A stretch of 64,000 nucleotides of DNA from Liolophura sinensis (Eukaryota; Mollusca; Polyplacophora; Chitonida; Chitonidae): contig NC_088301.1 of the NCBI RefSeq assembly GCF_032854445.1, positions 38,675,187 to 38,739,186 on the forward strand, read 5' to 3'. Below the pieces are notes generated by a model that ran no database searches, had not been told where the DNA came from, and was given only the letters and a program-made list of their open reading frames with translations. Below are positions 24,901 through 40,300 of this stretch, piece by piece. How positions within the stretch are numbered: the first letter of the stretch is position 1; every line of letters begins with the position of its first letter. Position numbers and translations under genes: made by a program.

Positions 24901-27900
24901 CAAAATACCTAATATTTGGGTGACCATGATGCTTTAAGATCACAGTTGTGAAGTGATGAAAATTTCAGTTTATAGGGCCGAAAAAAATAATCTTTAATTG
25001 TATTTCAAATTTTGACTTAAGTCCGTATCTGTCTTGTGGAATCGGCCTCAGATGACAAAAATTAGCATAAGTGCAGAAGGTGTTTTACATACAAACAGAA
25101 GGAGGCAAAAAATAGCATGAGTATGGGAGGTGACCAAGATTAGCATTATGTTTTACATAAAAACGGAAGAAGACAAATATTAGCATAAGTATGGGCGGTT
25201 ACAAAGATTAGCAATATGTTTACATACAAACAGGAGAAGACAAAAATTAGCCTAAGTACAGTAGGTAACAAAGATTTACATAAAAATGGGAGGAGACAAA
25301 GATTTGCATAAGTACAGGAGGTGACCAAGATTAGCACTATGTTTTACATACAAACGAGAGGAGACAAAAATTAGCATATGTACAGAAGGTGACAAAGATT
25401 AGCATTATGTCTTACATACAAACGGGAGGTGACAGTAGGTGATTAAGATTAGCATGAGTACAGCAGAAGACAATGATTAGCATTAGTACAGGAGGTGACC
25501 AAGATTAGCACAGTACAGGAAGTGACCAAGATTAGCAATAGTACAGGAGGTGACCAAGAATATCATAAGTACGGTAGGTGACAACAATTGGCATAAGTAC
25601 AGCAAATAGCAATGACTAGCATAAGCAGAAGTGGTGACAAAAGGTAATGGGGCAAATCCCCACAACCCTGAAAAAAGGTTAAGGTCATTAAAAAAAAGGG
25701 AGGCCTTAAGACATGTTTATAAGCCTAGCTGTCGATACTTTAAATGACCCCAATTACCCGAGGAAATAGGCCATTATTCAAAATGCCTAATTGTACATAT
25801 GGTCTAAGTTTGGTAAACCTGACTACAAACCTTTAAATGATAAGAGTGATTCCGACATTGACTCCTACAACACCCCGCATATGTACCTACATGCCAAAGA
25901 AAGGCTATTAAACTGTCTACTAAAATATGGAGCTGAACTAACCAAAACTCATCGGGGCTCTGCAGTTTTTCACAATTGAATCCGCAAACACAAGAATTAG
26001 ATATATTACTGCTCGACATACAATTTTGGAGACACCTTAGCAACAAGAGCTACACATTCAAAAATGAACCTATGAGCTGAGAAATTCCGTAAAATGTCAT
26101 TTGCATTGCTTTCAATATGATTAAGCTTAGAGAACACCAGTGAAGTAGTTTTCCACAAAGTGTTGAAAGTGAAATATTAAATCAACAATGAAAACATAAC
26201 CGTAGTTCAAATGTCATAACAAGGTCAAAATATTCCTAGCCAACATCAATTCTGGCTAAGTAATTGTACTACAAATTTCAGCTAAAATAACGGAAAGGAT
26301 CACACTAACTTTACTGAAATTAAATAAGGTCACACAGACATATGGTCTGGCAAAATTCATTTTCATTAGGCTTTCTACTGGACCGGAGATAAACATGGTC
26401 ACCAATTCTTGTAAAAAGATTTGGTTGATGGACAAACGTTCACTTCGCTGTCATCAATTTGCAATGCTATTCGTTTACTAGGAAGCAACTTTCAGAAAAT
26501 ACAAGCCATTCTTCGAAATCTAGAAACTGCAGCTATTCATTGCTAAAACGACAGTTGCCTGGCAACTCTAATGCTTTTTTTCATGCACCAAATCACTCTT
26601 AATGACTACAGCGTAAGTTCTTAACGCCAAACCAAAAAATGGAGATCTTAACGCCCTCTGAAGGAGAAAAGGAAGTCTGTAGTGGCATAAAACTATGACC
26701 GCGTACATACCACTGGTGGCCGCTTTAGATGCATGTCCGTCGCCAGTTGATTCAGATTCTTACAACCGCATAACTTTCTTCATGTGACACAAACAAAGTC
26801 AAGTACTTTCAAGGATCTCCACATAAAAATGGTCAAATTCAAGCACTTTCCAGTCCTTGAATTACCAAAATAAAATTCAAGTGCTTTCAAGGTTTTCAAG
26901 GACCCTTGCGAACCCTGTTTACATAAAAATTAATTCAAATTGGGAAAATAAATCTGACCGAAAAGAAAAAACCCACATTAAAAATAAGAGGCATATGAGA
27001 TCACTGGATCATATTTTAAAACACCACTTGCACATATCAAAACTAGTGAGAAAGGGAATAAACTAGGAAGCTGACGTGTTAAGAGGTTGAAGAAAATCAC
27101 TTAACAGTTATCAATAGTAGTAGTAGTGAACATAAGGTTGATGTTCCAGCGGTAAGTCATAAAACAGATATTAAAACATAAAATGGATATTCCAATAAAA
27201 GATGGATCAGGCAGACAAACTGAAACTGATTACAAAAAGTTCAGCAACAGCCATTAAAAGGGACTGGTATGTGTGAAATGACTGAACACCAAAAAAGTAG
27301 AAAATCTCTAAAAGGGAGATAACCTGGCCTCTAAATACGGTTAAATATAAATGTATTACCTTTGATCTGAACAATCGGTCATAGATTTCATGGAGCACGG
27401 GGATCTTGACACCGGTCTCCAACATAGTTCTGAATGTCCATTTAGAGTCAAAATTCATCTCACAGCTCCGCTGTTCTAAATATCTCACAATGAAGGCTAC
27501 AAATAATCCAAGACAATAACATTCAACATTTTTGCATCATCACAAGTTTAGGTAAAACCATATTTTTTAACAATACTGACAACATGTTAGTAGAAAGTTT
27601 GGGACAATCTTGGACAAATTTATAGACCAACAATTTTTTTTAAGTTATATCATTGATGGTTACCGAGCAACACAATTCAAGATTCAATTTGCATTACGTG
27701 GGTCAGTTTAATGAGTCATGGGTTCACCAAACTCAAGTGCCAGGAATAAATAAACAGTCTTTGACATGTGAAAGACAGCTATGCACATCACATTTGTGCA
27801 AGATGAGTGATCTGCAATGAACGTTAGAATGCCTTAACAATTTCACCAGGAATCCAGTTATAGCAACAGAATCTACAAATTCCCTCTCCATGCCTGAGTT

Positions 27901-30900
27901 TGACCCTTCACCTTGTGTGTCTTAGTGACTGAAAAGCAAGCTGAAATGCTCTAAACAACTCATCTCTAATCTTTAAAGAAAGCTCTCACTGGCTTACTAC
28001 TTTTTTTCTTCTTTTTTTCAATCACTGCATATTGGATTTCAGTGCTGGACATTGCTCTAGAAATGCTACAACATGTGTATTATGTAATTAGCTCCATTAG
28101 AGCTTAATTAAAATTGTAGAATATATAACTGAACACCATCCCTTTGGCCAAATAGAAAAAAAAGCTTTCCGCTCCGCTTCATTTTAACCACTGAACAACA
28201 TTTTAAAAACACACACAAAAAAAATTTACAAAATCTTCTCACCTAATGGAAAGTACTGCTCTGTGTTTACATATAGTCTACCAATGGACACCAATTTGGC
28301 ATTGATGGTGGCCATCCTGCTTGCTGCTGACAGTCCCACAGTTTCAGCAAATTCTGAAATGGACAAACCATAACCATACACCCTAAGTCTCAGTGTTCCA
28401 AACACATATCACTGTTTCTGATCAAGATACCATGAACTGCATGAACAAAATTCAGTGAACAAAAATCCTGAACATTACTCCTGTGTTTCCTTCATTTATT
28501 TTCTATTTGATTGGTGTTCAATTCTCTGCTCAACAATTTTTCCCTTACATGACAGCAAGTGAGATGGAGTCCCAGAAGTAAACCATCGACCTTCACCAAG
28601 CACCCGACTTAAAGTCAAATTAGCAATGGCTGGATTTGAACAGTGTGATACCTATGTATTTGTGTAGTAACACTTTATAAACTTTCACCTATAAAAGTAA
28701 CTGATTAGAACAGAACAGCCTATTTTAACTGGGAAAAATGCAGGCAGTTTTACATCAATATTCACTAATACCTCTTACCTCTGTCAATTATATTGAGCCA
28801 TAAATCTTCCACCAGTGCAGAGTCATGAAGACCTCCACATTGCACAATGGCGAGCTTACACTCAAACAGCCGGAACCGATCAGCAAAGTCTTCATACAAC
28901 TGCACAAAAATCAACATCAGGAAAGAAGTTGAGATAAGAATTCATTTGTCTCTTTTTATCTGCCTTAGTGATTTTTGATTCCAGTAAAGGTGTTACCGTA
29001 AATGACCTAAAATTTCGTCCATGACTAAGTTGCCTTTTGGGATGATTATAAGACATACTACCCTCTAAATGATGAGTTAAACATTTATCAACTTTTATTT
29101 GTTGATGCTCAGCAGGAAAAAGGAATTTCATTACGAAATATAATATCAGAAGGCTTCTTACTTTACTGCAGAACCAAAGGATATGATTGCTAAGAGAAAC
29201 TGAATAGTATGTTAGCCCACCATTAAACACAAATCTTTTCAATGTATTTACCGTCGTTATGTCATGAAGGTTGGAGTCCAAACGTTTTGCTGCCTCTACC
29301 ACATCAGGTAAGCCCATGTTCAGTTTACTTATTGCATCATACACCTGCATCTGTAATCTTGCAACCTGAAAATATCACACTCTATCATGTCATAGATGTA
29401 CATGCAGAAGTACATAAGCATTGAGCCTCGTGGCATTATACATTTTTATACAACTAAAGCACAAATTTATAAGTCTTATTTTCCATTAAACAGGAGAAAC
29501 TATGAGTTCACGGACAACAAATAAATATGAGTGAAAGAAGTTTTACCACTGATTTTGGCAAAAAAATCTATCTTTGCTAAACATATAAAATTTTCTGTAC
29601 TTACCAAGTACAGCTCAAATTAATGCGTTTCAGTAAATACAAGATTCATACATATATTATTTATGGTATTAAATTGATTCTGAAATCTTTAGGCACTTTA
29701 TTAGTGATTTTGAACGGTAAAATATGCACTCACCAGGCTGCTATTATGTAATTATTTGGTTTATTAAATAAATTTGCACCATTCGAATTTTTGCCCAAAA
29801 ATTTTTTGTCTGAACACTTATCCCAACACCATTTCATTAACAGTCATGATGATTTTATGAGAGAACAATTCCCTGAAGAAATCAAAAGATAAAAATTAAC
29901 ACATGAAAAAATTTCAATAAGCTTACCTCCATCTTTTCCTCCAGTTCATGAAGAAATTCTCCCTCTGTTGCAGAACTGACAGTTGTTCCTGAACTCTTAG
30001 CACATATAATGGCCCGGGATAAATACTCCAAACGTTGGGTGAGTGGGATGTCATTTCTAACATGGAGGGAAAACAACAAACAAGGAGTTCTTTACAGCAG
30101 AAAGTTTGCAATTTTTCTTCTGGGTTAGCAAATGACACAAAAAGCAGTCATCTTGGGTATACTAATTAAAGTACAATACAAGACAATAAACACTACATCT
30201 AACTCACCCATGTCTTTCTGCTAAACATGCTAAAATTTTGGCAGCTGCAGGGAAATTGCGTGTTTTCTCGTAGTATTTCCACAACATATCCATCATGGCT
30301 GTGCTCTCTGCCTGGGTGCCGGTCCTCCTTTTCAAGAATGGTTCCAAGAACGGAGACTGGATCTGCAGATGGCAACAATTTCCATTCAGCAAATATCAAA
30401 GAACTTTCCCTGATAAGGCATTGTAATGAACGTCAACACTGTAGTTGTTTTTATTTTCAATCATAACCAAATGTATTTAAAACATAAATAAACACTCTAC
30501 AAACAAACTTTCCGTTTTTAAACACGTTGCCGCATTACGGCATAGTATGACAATTGCTAAACAGGAAACTACATGCAAAATACATCATTTTCCCAGTATT
30601 TCTCACACATACACTTACAAGAAGATACTTAAAACAATATCTAACCCTAGTTTAATTATATATAGTTCTCCACATTCAGTGCTCTATTTCATATCAAAAG
30701 AAGATGCCAGATTGTACTGGGAAAACACTCTTTTTGTAGTGCTGGTATATCTTGAAACGTGCATACTGTTGAACTGATAAAAGCTACCTGCAGAAGTTGT
30801 TCAGAAAGGTTTTTCTTGACGAGCCATTCATACAGTGACACATGAAACAACTCATCATCTGACCTCAGTGCCATTCTGAAGACCTGTTCCTTCTGCAAAG

Positions 30901-33900
30901 GTAATTCAGAAGAACATAAATCATAAGATTTTGAGCGGATGTGTTCACATATTAACACTTTTTATTTACCACAGCTTTAGCAGTAATTTAATTATTCTAA
31001 TCCTGTTTAATCTGCTCAGGTCATGATTACATATTTCAACAAGGAACAGATATTAAACTATGAGTTTAGAATCTTAAATGCAGACATTTATATCTATACA
31101 GGTGTGAGAATAGCACATGTACAATATTACACCTTTTGTGTCCTTCCTAAAAATCTCATACCTTTGCTATCAAACCTTTACTAAAAAACACCCTAATATC
31201 TCTAAATATCCATGTAATTTTAATGCATCCATACATGCAGAACTTTCTGTAGGGACTTTTGCCTCAATTAGCAGAGAGAATGCAAGCGGAAATAAGCTCA
31301 ATAGTTTAGACAGATGAGTATACACATCACGCATAACATACATTTTTTATTTATTAATTTTATTCCAGTGTTGAATAAAGCTAGTAAACCTGCATTAGGC
31401 CCACATCAACGGTGCTTATAGCCCCTTGCCTTCTGAAATTGTCAAATAAACTTGGTATTCTGCCCTGCATGCACCATTACTTACATATTTCTCTGCCTCC
31501 AAGTTGGAAAGTCTGTCAGGGTCTGGGGCAGGGGGAGGCCCCGGAGATTTGGGCACACTGGGAGCCTGAGGGTGGGCAATGCTCTGAGACAGCAGGTAAC
31601 CAAAAGTTTCCAAAATACATGCGTAACAGTCACGTCTGGATAAAAAAACAACCCACAAATAACATTGAAGACTTGGGGCGAAGATTTTAGTGTTGCACAG
31701 CACCATTTCAAATTTATTTGGACTTTTAAATGTATGTATGGCTTTCAGGTTTAGCACGATTTTTAATCAGAGAAGTGCAATTTGCCTCTGCAGTAGAAGC
31801 ATGCTAGGTCATGGGAAACAAATCAAGAGCACTAAGAGAAGACTGCTTAACTTACTTTTAAACTTCCAAGATTTCATACTACATGTTTGCACATGCAAGG
31901 GGAATGTTATCTGATCTGATGAGGTTATTTCATAACTTCCGTGAAGTTCATATGTGCTCCTACCTAAACAAAACACTTTAATCTTCAAAATCTCATGAAT
32001 TGTGAGTTAAAAATGTATTACTTACAGTTATATTGTTTTACTCGTCAAATTTGTCTACAGGGTGTATGAATTACCTCTTTAGGTAGTACTGCATGCCATC
32101 TGTGTCCTCCATTGGCTCCCCACTCTTGTAAAAGTGAAGGGCTAGATTGGAGGGGTCATGTTTCTGAGCAGCGGTCAGACATAGGTCAACAATACCCTCA
32201 TAGAAACGCACACTTGCAAAGCTATTGCACACAGCAGGAAGGTTCAGAGGGCATACAACATCCTTGTACAACTGAAATGTAGAAGCCAAGAAAAAGAATA
32301 AAGCCTCTGTGATAAAAAAAAAACGAGCCTACTTGTAAAGCAAGAAACTGTCATATATCTAGCATTTGATAACTCAAAAATCACTATGATCAGCACAGAT
32401 TTCTGAAATGTTTAAACTCATAAATTTGTGCAACCATTATTTCATGTTTACAATTATCAAATTGAAATTATTTTAAGTTACCTGAAGGGCCTCTTTCAAC
32501 TGTTCTCTCTTTTCTGACTGGTTTGGATTGGATTTAGCAGCTTGCAATAATTCATTGGCCTAAAACAAACAAGGAGGTGTATCTCTGAATGATACATATT
32601 TTTTCGGGATACAAAATTTCTCAATTTCCACTTCTGCAGACCATTTAAAGAGAAATTACAATAAGGCAGCTTCAATAGTTAAAAGGCATATATGGAGTTA
32701 GCTTTTCTGATGAGCAAAACATTATAATAGCTGTAATTGCCGTAGCTTGCTGAACTTTTCAATTTTTCAATAAATAAATATTAGAAAATTACATATCCCA
32801 TTTGACAGAATAACAGTGGAGCAGTTTGTCTCTAAGAAAATGAGTGTTGATTCATTAGGCAAATTAATGTAGATATATTTTTAAATCTAGCACATCTATG
32901 AGTTATAATAACCATCTCTGCAAACCTTAATGAGCTTCCTTTCCACAGGTTCAGGTATCATGATTGCAAGAGGTGATCATTATGCAACTTTTGGTAGCAA
33001 GACATGGGACATATACAGACAAAATAACAGACCCACAGCAATAACCCTTAGCCACAACAGGCTAAGGAGTACAAACCATTGTCTTCTTGAAGGCTATAAA
33101 CTTTTCCAATCTTTTCTCAAAATTGGAAATGTAAGAAAATATTTTATCTGTATAAAATACACACACTTTCAAAACACGTATAATCAAATTTACTATATTT
33201 GACGAAGTGTTTCTAATGTTTCTTAGAAGTGTTCGAAGAAAATGTGGCAATTACACACTGACATATGGTAACAGAATATTTGAAACCATCCTAAAACTGC
33301 TAGATTGGATGCATCTAAGACGTGAAGAAAGGCTGTATTTGCCACTGAAAATTATGTTCCAAAAAAAAAAAAAAAAAATCAGGAAACAATACGACCAAAA
33401 CTTAAACACAACACCCCCTAGACTAATAAGATGTATAGTTACCTTAGAGCAGACTGCATCATCTTGGCTGTACAGTGAGGGACAAATCTCTCTTAATCGA
33501 CTGCTTATGGCATTAATTGTGGCATTGTCATCCAGATAACGGTTAATTAAACAAGTGATGAGTGCTCCACACATCTGCAAAACAAAGAGGAAAGATCCTT
33601 ATCTCCATTAAAATGTTTACAAAACAATACTTTATTCATCTTTGCGATTGTTCTTGACAAATTCAATGATCTATAGAATATTTCACGAACATGTCAATGC
33701 CTTAGACCTCTGGGCTAGTGCGGGCCGCTTTAGACTCAAAAAGAATAAACATAAACTTGTCTCTTCTGCAAACAGTGTTCATACTAGCTTGCTTTTCAAC
33801 TTTTTATTATACATACACTTACTTCTTTCCCATTTACAACAAGCTGTTTGAAAGTCATTGCCCTTAGCTGATCTTGATGATCCTGCATAATGAAAAGAAA

Positions 33901-36900
33901 ATAGTCAGGATGATAATTAATATGATTCCTGCAATGAAAGGGACTTTAAACAACAAATCAATTAATGCATAGATATTTGGAGTAAAGTTATTAATGGTGC
34001 TTTAAAGACAAAGGCATGCATGCATGTATAGTCCCTAATAAGCAGTATAAAGCTTCTCTGAGTCCAATAGCAATATATGATAATAACAATAATTGCTCTC
34101 ACACCACCTTTCATATTTCTGGACGGTAAGAATATTCTGGAATACAACGTGCAGGAATCAACATGTGCATTAAATGTGTTACATTTACACATAGATGCAT
34201 TAATTATCCATTCCATATTCCTCAACACCACATAGAATGTGTTGTTAGAAGCCATAATGAAGAAGTTTTCACTGATATGATGGCATGTCCTACCTTGGGA
34301 AGATTAGCAGCCAAGATGTGAAACTGATGGTCTACCAGTACCTTGAGAAGACCCAACACTTCACACGTGTGTGAGAGAAGATTTTCAATGCTGTGTAAAG
34401 AGCATTTCTCCAGTTTTGTGGCCTCAGCTGAATATAAAAACAATTATTATAGTATGTATTTTCCTCCCAGTTTACATGATAGATTATTGTGCCAACTACT
34501 GAAAATTGTAAAACTTTGTGAATTGTTAAATAGCAAAAGCTATTCATTCCATTTCCTGGTACTGCTGATTCATAACCATAAGTACACCACAGACTACATA
34601 CACTAACCCAAAACAAATTATACTAAGAGAGTTATTTATTTAACTGGCAACAAATATAATGGCAGTAAATTTTATGAGCGGTAAACACCAGCATTTTGTC
34701 AGCAGTTAGGAGTCACACATGTAAGAATTTATCCCCCTTTTGCTCCCAATGAAAAAACATACATTTATTAATTTTATGTATTTGATGGTGTTTTATGCAG
34801 TACTCTAGAATATTTCACTTTTATGGCAGCGGCCAGCATTATGGTGGGAGGAAACCAGGCACAGCTCGCAGATTACTGGCGGACCTTCCAACATACAACA
34901 GAAAGAGAGCCAGATCTGAACTCACAGCAACTGTATTGGTGGGAGGCTCCTGGGTCATTGTGCCGTGCTGGCACAGTAGCCCCCTAGGCTATACATTTAT
35001 AGCAACTAAGGAGGTGTTAATCCTTCACCCATATGACAAAGAGAAGATAAAAAGGAATACTGATGATTGTATATATATAATATTGATCAGTCTTTCTCAG
35101 AACAGGTATCAAAATGGCAGTATATGAGAGCCATATACTTGTTATATTGTGGCCATATGATGGTCTTCCATCTATTATTACATTACCTTGGAGCTTCAGT
35201 CCAGTTTGTTCATCCACCTGCCCCCCTTCTCTGTGTAGCATTATGTGGCGAGGTATGCCCATTGTGTCGTGGACAGACGCACTGGAAAAAGAAGAGAGAA
35301 CAAATAGGTAATGCACAGCGAAGTAAGACATCAATGTTAGGACATGCTGATTTCTTACCTGTTACAGAAGTCAATTCGCTGTAATGACTATTGAGTGCAC
35401 GGTTTGAAACCTCTCAATAGGAAAAGAGAAACTTCATTTGCCTTATATTCACCAAACAAAACACATTGTTAGAGGCAAATAAATGTCATAAAACATTACC
35501 TTAGTGTTGAAAATCACATGCTTTTCCTCGCAGGATATGATCCTGTCCTCAAAACAAACCTCACAACACAGAATTATTAATTCACAATTCACCAACCTGA
35601 GTATGAACTTAGTCATGGATGAAAATTTGAAGTCAAATGTAGTAATTTGTTAAAATGGATAGAGCAATTTCATTCAGTTTTGGCCCATGCCATTTTTGAT
35701 ATTTAATAGGCCAAAATAAACTTTACATTCACCATGTACTTATAATTTTTTTTTCAGGGGGAATGGGTGGGGGGCATTTTAGCTTACTTGCCTTACTCAA
35801 GAATTTTTCACTTATGTGATTGCATCACCTCTTGCTGTCACTTATTGACTCATTAGCAGTGAGAGCTGGGAACTACTTTTTACTTCAGTGACACACCTTT
35901 CTGCCTGGAGGGTAGAATCAAATTTTGAGTTGCATTTCACAAAGTGCCTCAGGTCTCCAGCCAACTCCAACACATAGTTCAGCTCTGCTGTCTTGAAACT
36001 GCTGGTCAGCTGAAATTTGTTATCTCAGTTAGTCACTCATGTTTGGACAGGTACATGTACATGTAAGCAGGTTCATGGTATCACAGATTTCTGCACTGCC
36101 TTATACACACGCCAGCAATAAATGGACTTAATATTAGACTACAAGTACTTGTTAGAGAGGCAAACCCCACTTGTAAAAGTATACAAATGGCAAAACAACT
36201 TACATCAAAAGAATTAAGTGTTAAAATGCATTTACAAGACAGACTGAAGTCTACTTGCAGGCATGATAAGTTTTAAATTTCAGAATGCTACTAAGACTAT
36301 TTAATTCAAACCTTAAATACATGAGTGAATGAAACCCTTATTTAAGGACGGTGGCTCTGTCAAAGTGGACAATTTACTCTTCGCAGAGGTCTTCCATAAC
36401 AATACATGAAGATTAAACAAGTACTAACAGTTTATACAATTCCATTTTTTTAAAACATGAAAAGTCAAACATACATCACTATAAATACCAGCTTATATAA
36501 ATTTCAAATTCAAGAAGTAGAGAATGAGTAAAGCCTTCACCAGACACACTCCTAACACAGACCACAGCTTGTCATAGTGCAGTTTGATTTCCAAAATGAT
36601 CACAGGTAATACTTACATAGGTAAATGTTCCCTGTGGTGTTTGGTGAGGAAACTCTGTAACTATATAGGACTCCCACAGTGGTCTGAAAAGGTCAAGTTT
36701 TGTATAGCTATGAATGTTTAGTATTGATAGCCAAAGCTCACAATATCAAAAGGTGTTCACATACATGTACGTTTATATCTTTGGAAAAACAGACAGGTGT
36801 CAACATTTCTCCAATTAATTGAATTTGTACTGATTAATTACTGGTCACTTAAAATTTCTTCAAATAATACCAGAAGTCGATGAATAAGAAAAAAATGTTT

Positions 36901-37341
36901 AACCAGTCTGTTTATTATCTACATACACATAACATGGGATCATGAGCCCTCATTATAAGATGTAACAACTGTTGAACAGATTATACAAAGTACATATTAG
37001 CATACATTATGGAACAATGTTCGTGGAGTTTGTTGGGCTCTGATGCCAGTGTAACTAGCATAACAATGGGTTGCACACTTCTAGTTAACAAGCTTATGCT
37101 AATATCTTTTCATTTAGCCCCTATAAACTATGAAGTTTTACAGCACTGAAATTATGTGAACGCTTCATCGCAACATTTTTCATGCAGATCCCAACACCTG
37201 CTAAAACATCCTCTGTAGACTAATTACAAATCCTGAAGAGTTACCTCAGAATACGGCCCAGGTATATGCAAATTCCATTCAGTTTTCCTGAGAAGAATGT
37301 ACTCCCACCGTGAAGAAAGGCATGCTGGGCAGGAAGCTGGG
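21949..37341 (-). CDS. NUP155: NUP155 exons 18-36: C-terminal alpha-solenoid
   Basis: Exons in gene order: 37245-37341, 36617-36683, 35897-36009, 35187-35281, 34294-34427, 33823-33882, 33443-33574, 32482-32559, 32075-32271, 31485-31635, 30788-30892, 30208-30362, 29927-30056, 29252-29365, 28779-28899, 28243-28353, 27360-27496, 23641-23747 and 21949-22087. They encode about residues 627-1373, the non-repetitive helical stack typical of the family. Exon 18 was placed at the inner acceptor ACCCCAG|CCCAGC. The earlier acceptor at TTCAAG|GCTTTC would run into a stop in the required phase. Exon 27 carries a Pro-rich loop ([19 protein letters not shown]) found at the same point as in vertebrate NUP155. 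Intron 34 (23748-27359) is the longest and holds an inverted-repeat element and a minisatellite. Confidence 0.93.
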
Positions 37342-40300
37342 CTGGGGTGGAAATCCGCAGGGATGAAAGCCTTGAAGGAAAAGCAACACATAGAACTGTT
37401 CGTTACGAGTTCATGCAAAAAAAAATAAAAATAAAATTTAAAAAAATGATGTTAAACATGAAAAATGAAAATCAATTCCAACCTTTATGTTTATTGTCTA
37501 CATTAACAATTCATCAACCAGTACCTGAAGGAGAAATACTTTATAGCAGAATAAGTGTTCCTCAACATTATTCCATATATAAATTAAAGTATTTGCACAA
37601 CTTGTTAAAAAAAATAATACATGTACATGTATGTACTTTGATATTCTGTTACACTAAAAGCTACATAACGAACACTAATATACATCAGCAATATGAATAC
37701 ATGTAGAACCAAATCATAAACATGTCCAAGTCACAAAGAGAAAAAAATAATAATTTAAAGCAATTTGAACACAAGGAATGAATTTATCACAAACACTACA
37801 TGGAAATAAGAAATAAAAACTTCTGCAACATACTCATTTTATACTTAGCCAAAATTTGCTTTATGGTTTCTGTAAGGCAAAATACTTAAACATTGACAGA
37901 AGAAAAAGATTCTAAAGACAGTTAACCAAATAATATTAAATGTGAATAGTACTTCTGCCGTGAAGTACATGTGAAAGCCATCTTGATTCAATTTTTTTTA
38001 TGGGTCAAAGTATGGATTTTGCATATTAAATTACCAATACACAGGTAACATAGAACCCAAAGTTTGCAGTGCTGAAATACAGTACCATTATACTGCTACC
38101 CTCTAGAGGTGCACAGAATATGTACATGTATATCCTGCCAACTTTAGATGCATGGTGATTTTTGTGAAGACTCTGGCCTTAGACTAAGTATAAAGGTGTG
38201 CCAAAAATTCCAATAATATGTTTCACATATTTAGTTCTCAACAGATAAACATGATTGTTTTGACTACTAGGTGGAAACCACTTACAAAGTCATGCCGGAA
38301 ATCTGTAACTGTTCAATACAGGTGTTTGGAAATTGGAAGTTGAAACTTGACCAGTGTTAGGTCAAACTTTGATAGCACAGGTAAAACATACCTGGAGCGG
38401 GGCTGGACACCGCGGAGGGGTATCCACTGGGATATGCTCCAGGAGGAATCATGAAGGTGTTGCCAGGTGTTGTCATTTGAGTGTAGACTGGAGAAAGGGC
38501 TGTGGTGGGATAACAGCATATGGATTGAACAGTAATAGAAATAGGTCAAATTTCCAAACCCGAACTCCAAAATGAAACAATGTCAAGGATGTTTGAAAAT
38601 AGAAAGATACTGAGGTAGAAATTCAATACCAAGATTTTAAGCTTTTTATATTATTTCCTGTTTACTGGGGTTATACTATAAATAACACCTATCTACATTT
38701 ATCCTCTGCTTTTCATTAGGCAACAACAATCATGTGCTGACTAGGTTATTTCCCTTTGTTCAGATGTGAAAACAATGGTCACTTTGCCTATACATCAGAT
38801 CTTTTGCACAATAAATTTCTGACAAGGCTACTCAATGACAGGATATCGAAACAATTAGTGTTTGTAACCCTCATACTGGGAGAGATACGAGGGTTACTAA
38901 CAACATACATTTCAGTATTATATTTCTGTCAATGAAAAATCTTTTAACTAATAGTACACAGGGATTTTTAAGGTTACAAACTAAGAGGCCAAAGACATGT
39001 GTGAACATAAAAGCGAACCACTGTATTACAGTATGGGTCACCTTTCAACTCAATAAATGGTAAAACTAGATGTATTATCTTCTGAAAAATCACACTAGTA
39101 CAAGGTACTTACCTCCACCAGAGAATACAGACTGATCCAAGGAGTGCGGCAAACCTGGTGTAGGCATGTTGTACACTGCTTCACCACCATACATGAAAAA
39201 AGCCATCTTGGCCCACTCTCCAACCTACACAATCAACAAACTCTTTCTTTCAACTAGCTGAAACTCCATATTATCAAAATAACTAGTGAAGCTGGGTGGG
39301 TAGGGGAAACCAGAGTGCATAGGGTAGACCAAAGACCTTGGGCAAGATACTGATGAACTTTCTGACATACAGATTTATATGAACACCATACTGATGACAA
39401 GTGTTTTCAAAGAAAGCAAGATTGTGTTAACCACACAACTGTCATCCACAATTTCCCATGAACAGTGCAAGCAGGACACGCCTCACATTTGAAATAGACA
39501 ACATTAGGTTATGGTATGTCCCAAATTCAAGCAATCTGAAATTTATGCATAAGTATTCTATGACAATCTTTGACCAATAAAATCCTCTTAATAGTCACAT
39601 GACCTTCCAGTTGGTCATGGGTTTGCTCACAGCAGGCAGTGACAAACTGTTTCGGGAGCCTCTGCAGGTCACAGGGGACACGAGATGGACGGAAATGATG
39701 GTACTGGCCGACAGAATTCTACTCCCTGCCTTGCTTCAGCTGTCTTTTTGTATCATTTTTTTAGCCCTTGGAAAAAATATATGGGTTTACACTCATTCCT
39801 GTGTAGTATGTTTCACTTTATCTCTTATCTCTTATTTCCTATTTTCTCATCAAGTTGGGAGGGGCTATTAAATGCAAAATCACCTCACAAAGAAAAAATC
39901 AGATGCAGAGAGAGTAAAACATGTCATCTAATTCAGCTGAATGAATTTTTAATGCCATTTTTGCTATTGTTTAAAGTATTTTGGCCGAAGATCTCCACAT
40001 ATAAGCTATAGGATGTAAGCGTTGAGTAAGGCATGGCTTGACAATACAAAATGTTGTCTTGCTTCGGGACAGATGTCACTTGTGGGAAATCCTTTGTGTA
40101 GTATCTTTCTCTCGGCAGAAATCTTGTGGTATTCACAAGCATGTTCCTGGATGTTGCAACTCGTAGAGATATGAATTTGACCTGATTGTGCTTTCCAAAC
40201 AAGGTCTTACGTTCAAGTCTCTATTGATTTTTTTATTTATTTATTTTGTGCTCAAGAATATTTCACTTATACGATGGAGGCTAGCATTATGGAGGGAGGA

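Noticed and set aside
25050-25645. Regularly spaced repeats resembling a CRISPR array
   Set aside because: The units are contiguous and imperfect with no unique spacers, and the genome is eukaryotic. It is a minisatellite.
31412-31757. Overlapping open frames on both strands
   Set aside because: Only the minus-strand frame through 31485-31635 is real (NUP155 exon 27). The others are shadows of it.
37342-37375. Longer version of NUP155 exon 18 using the acceptor TTCAAG|GCTTTC
   Set aside because: In the phase set by exon 17 it reaches a stop before the conserved [10 protein letters not shown] segment. The inner acceptor ACCCCAG restores the frame.
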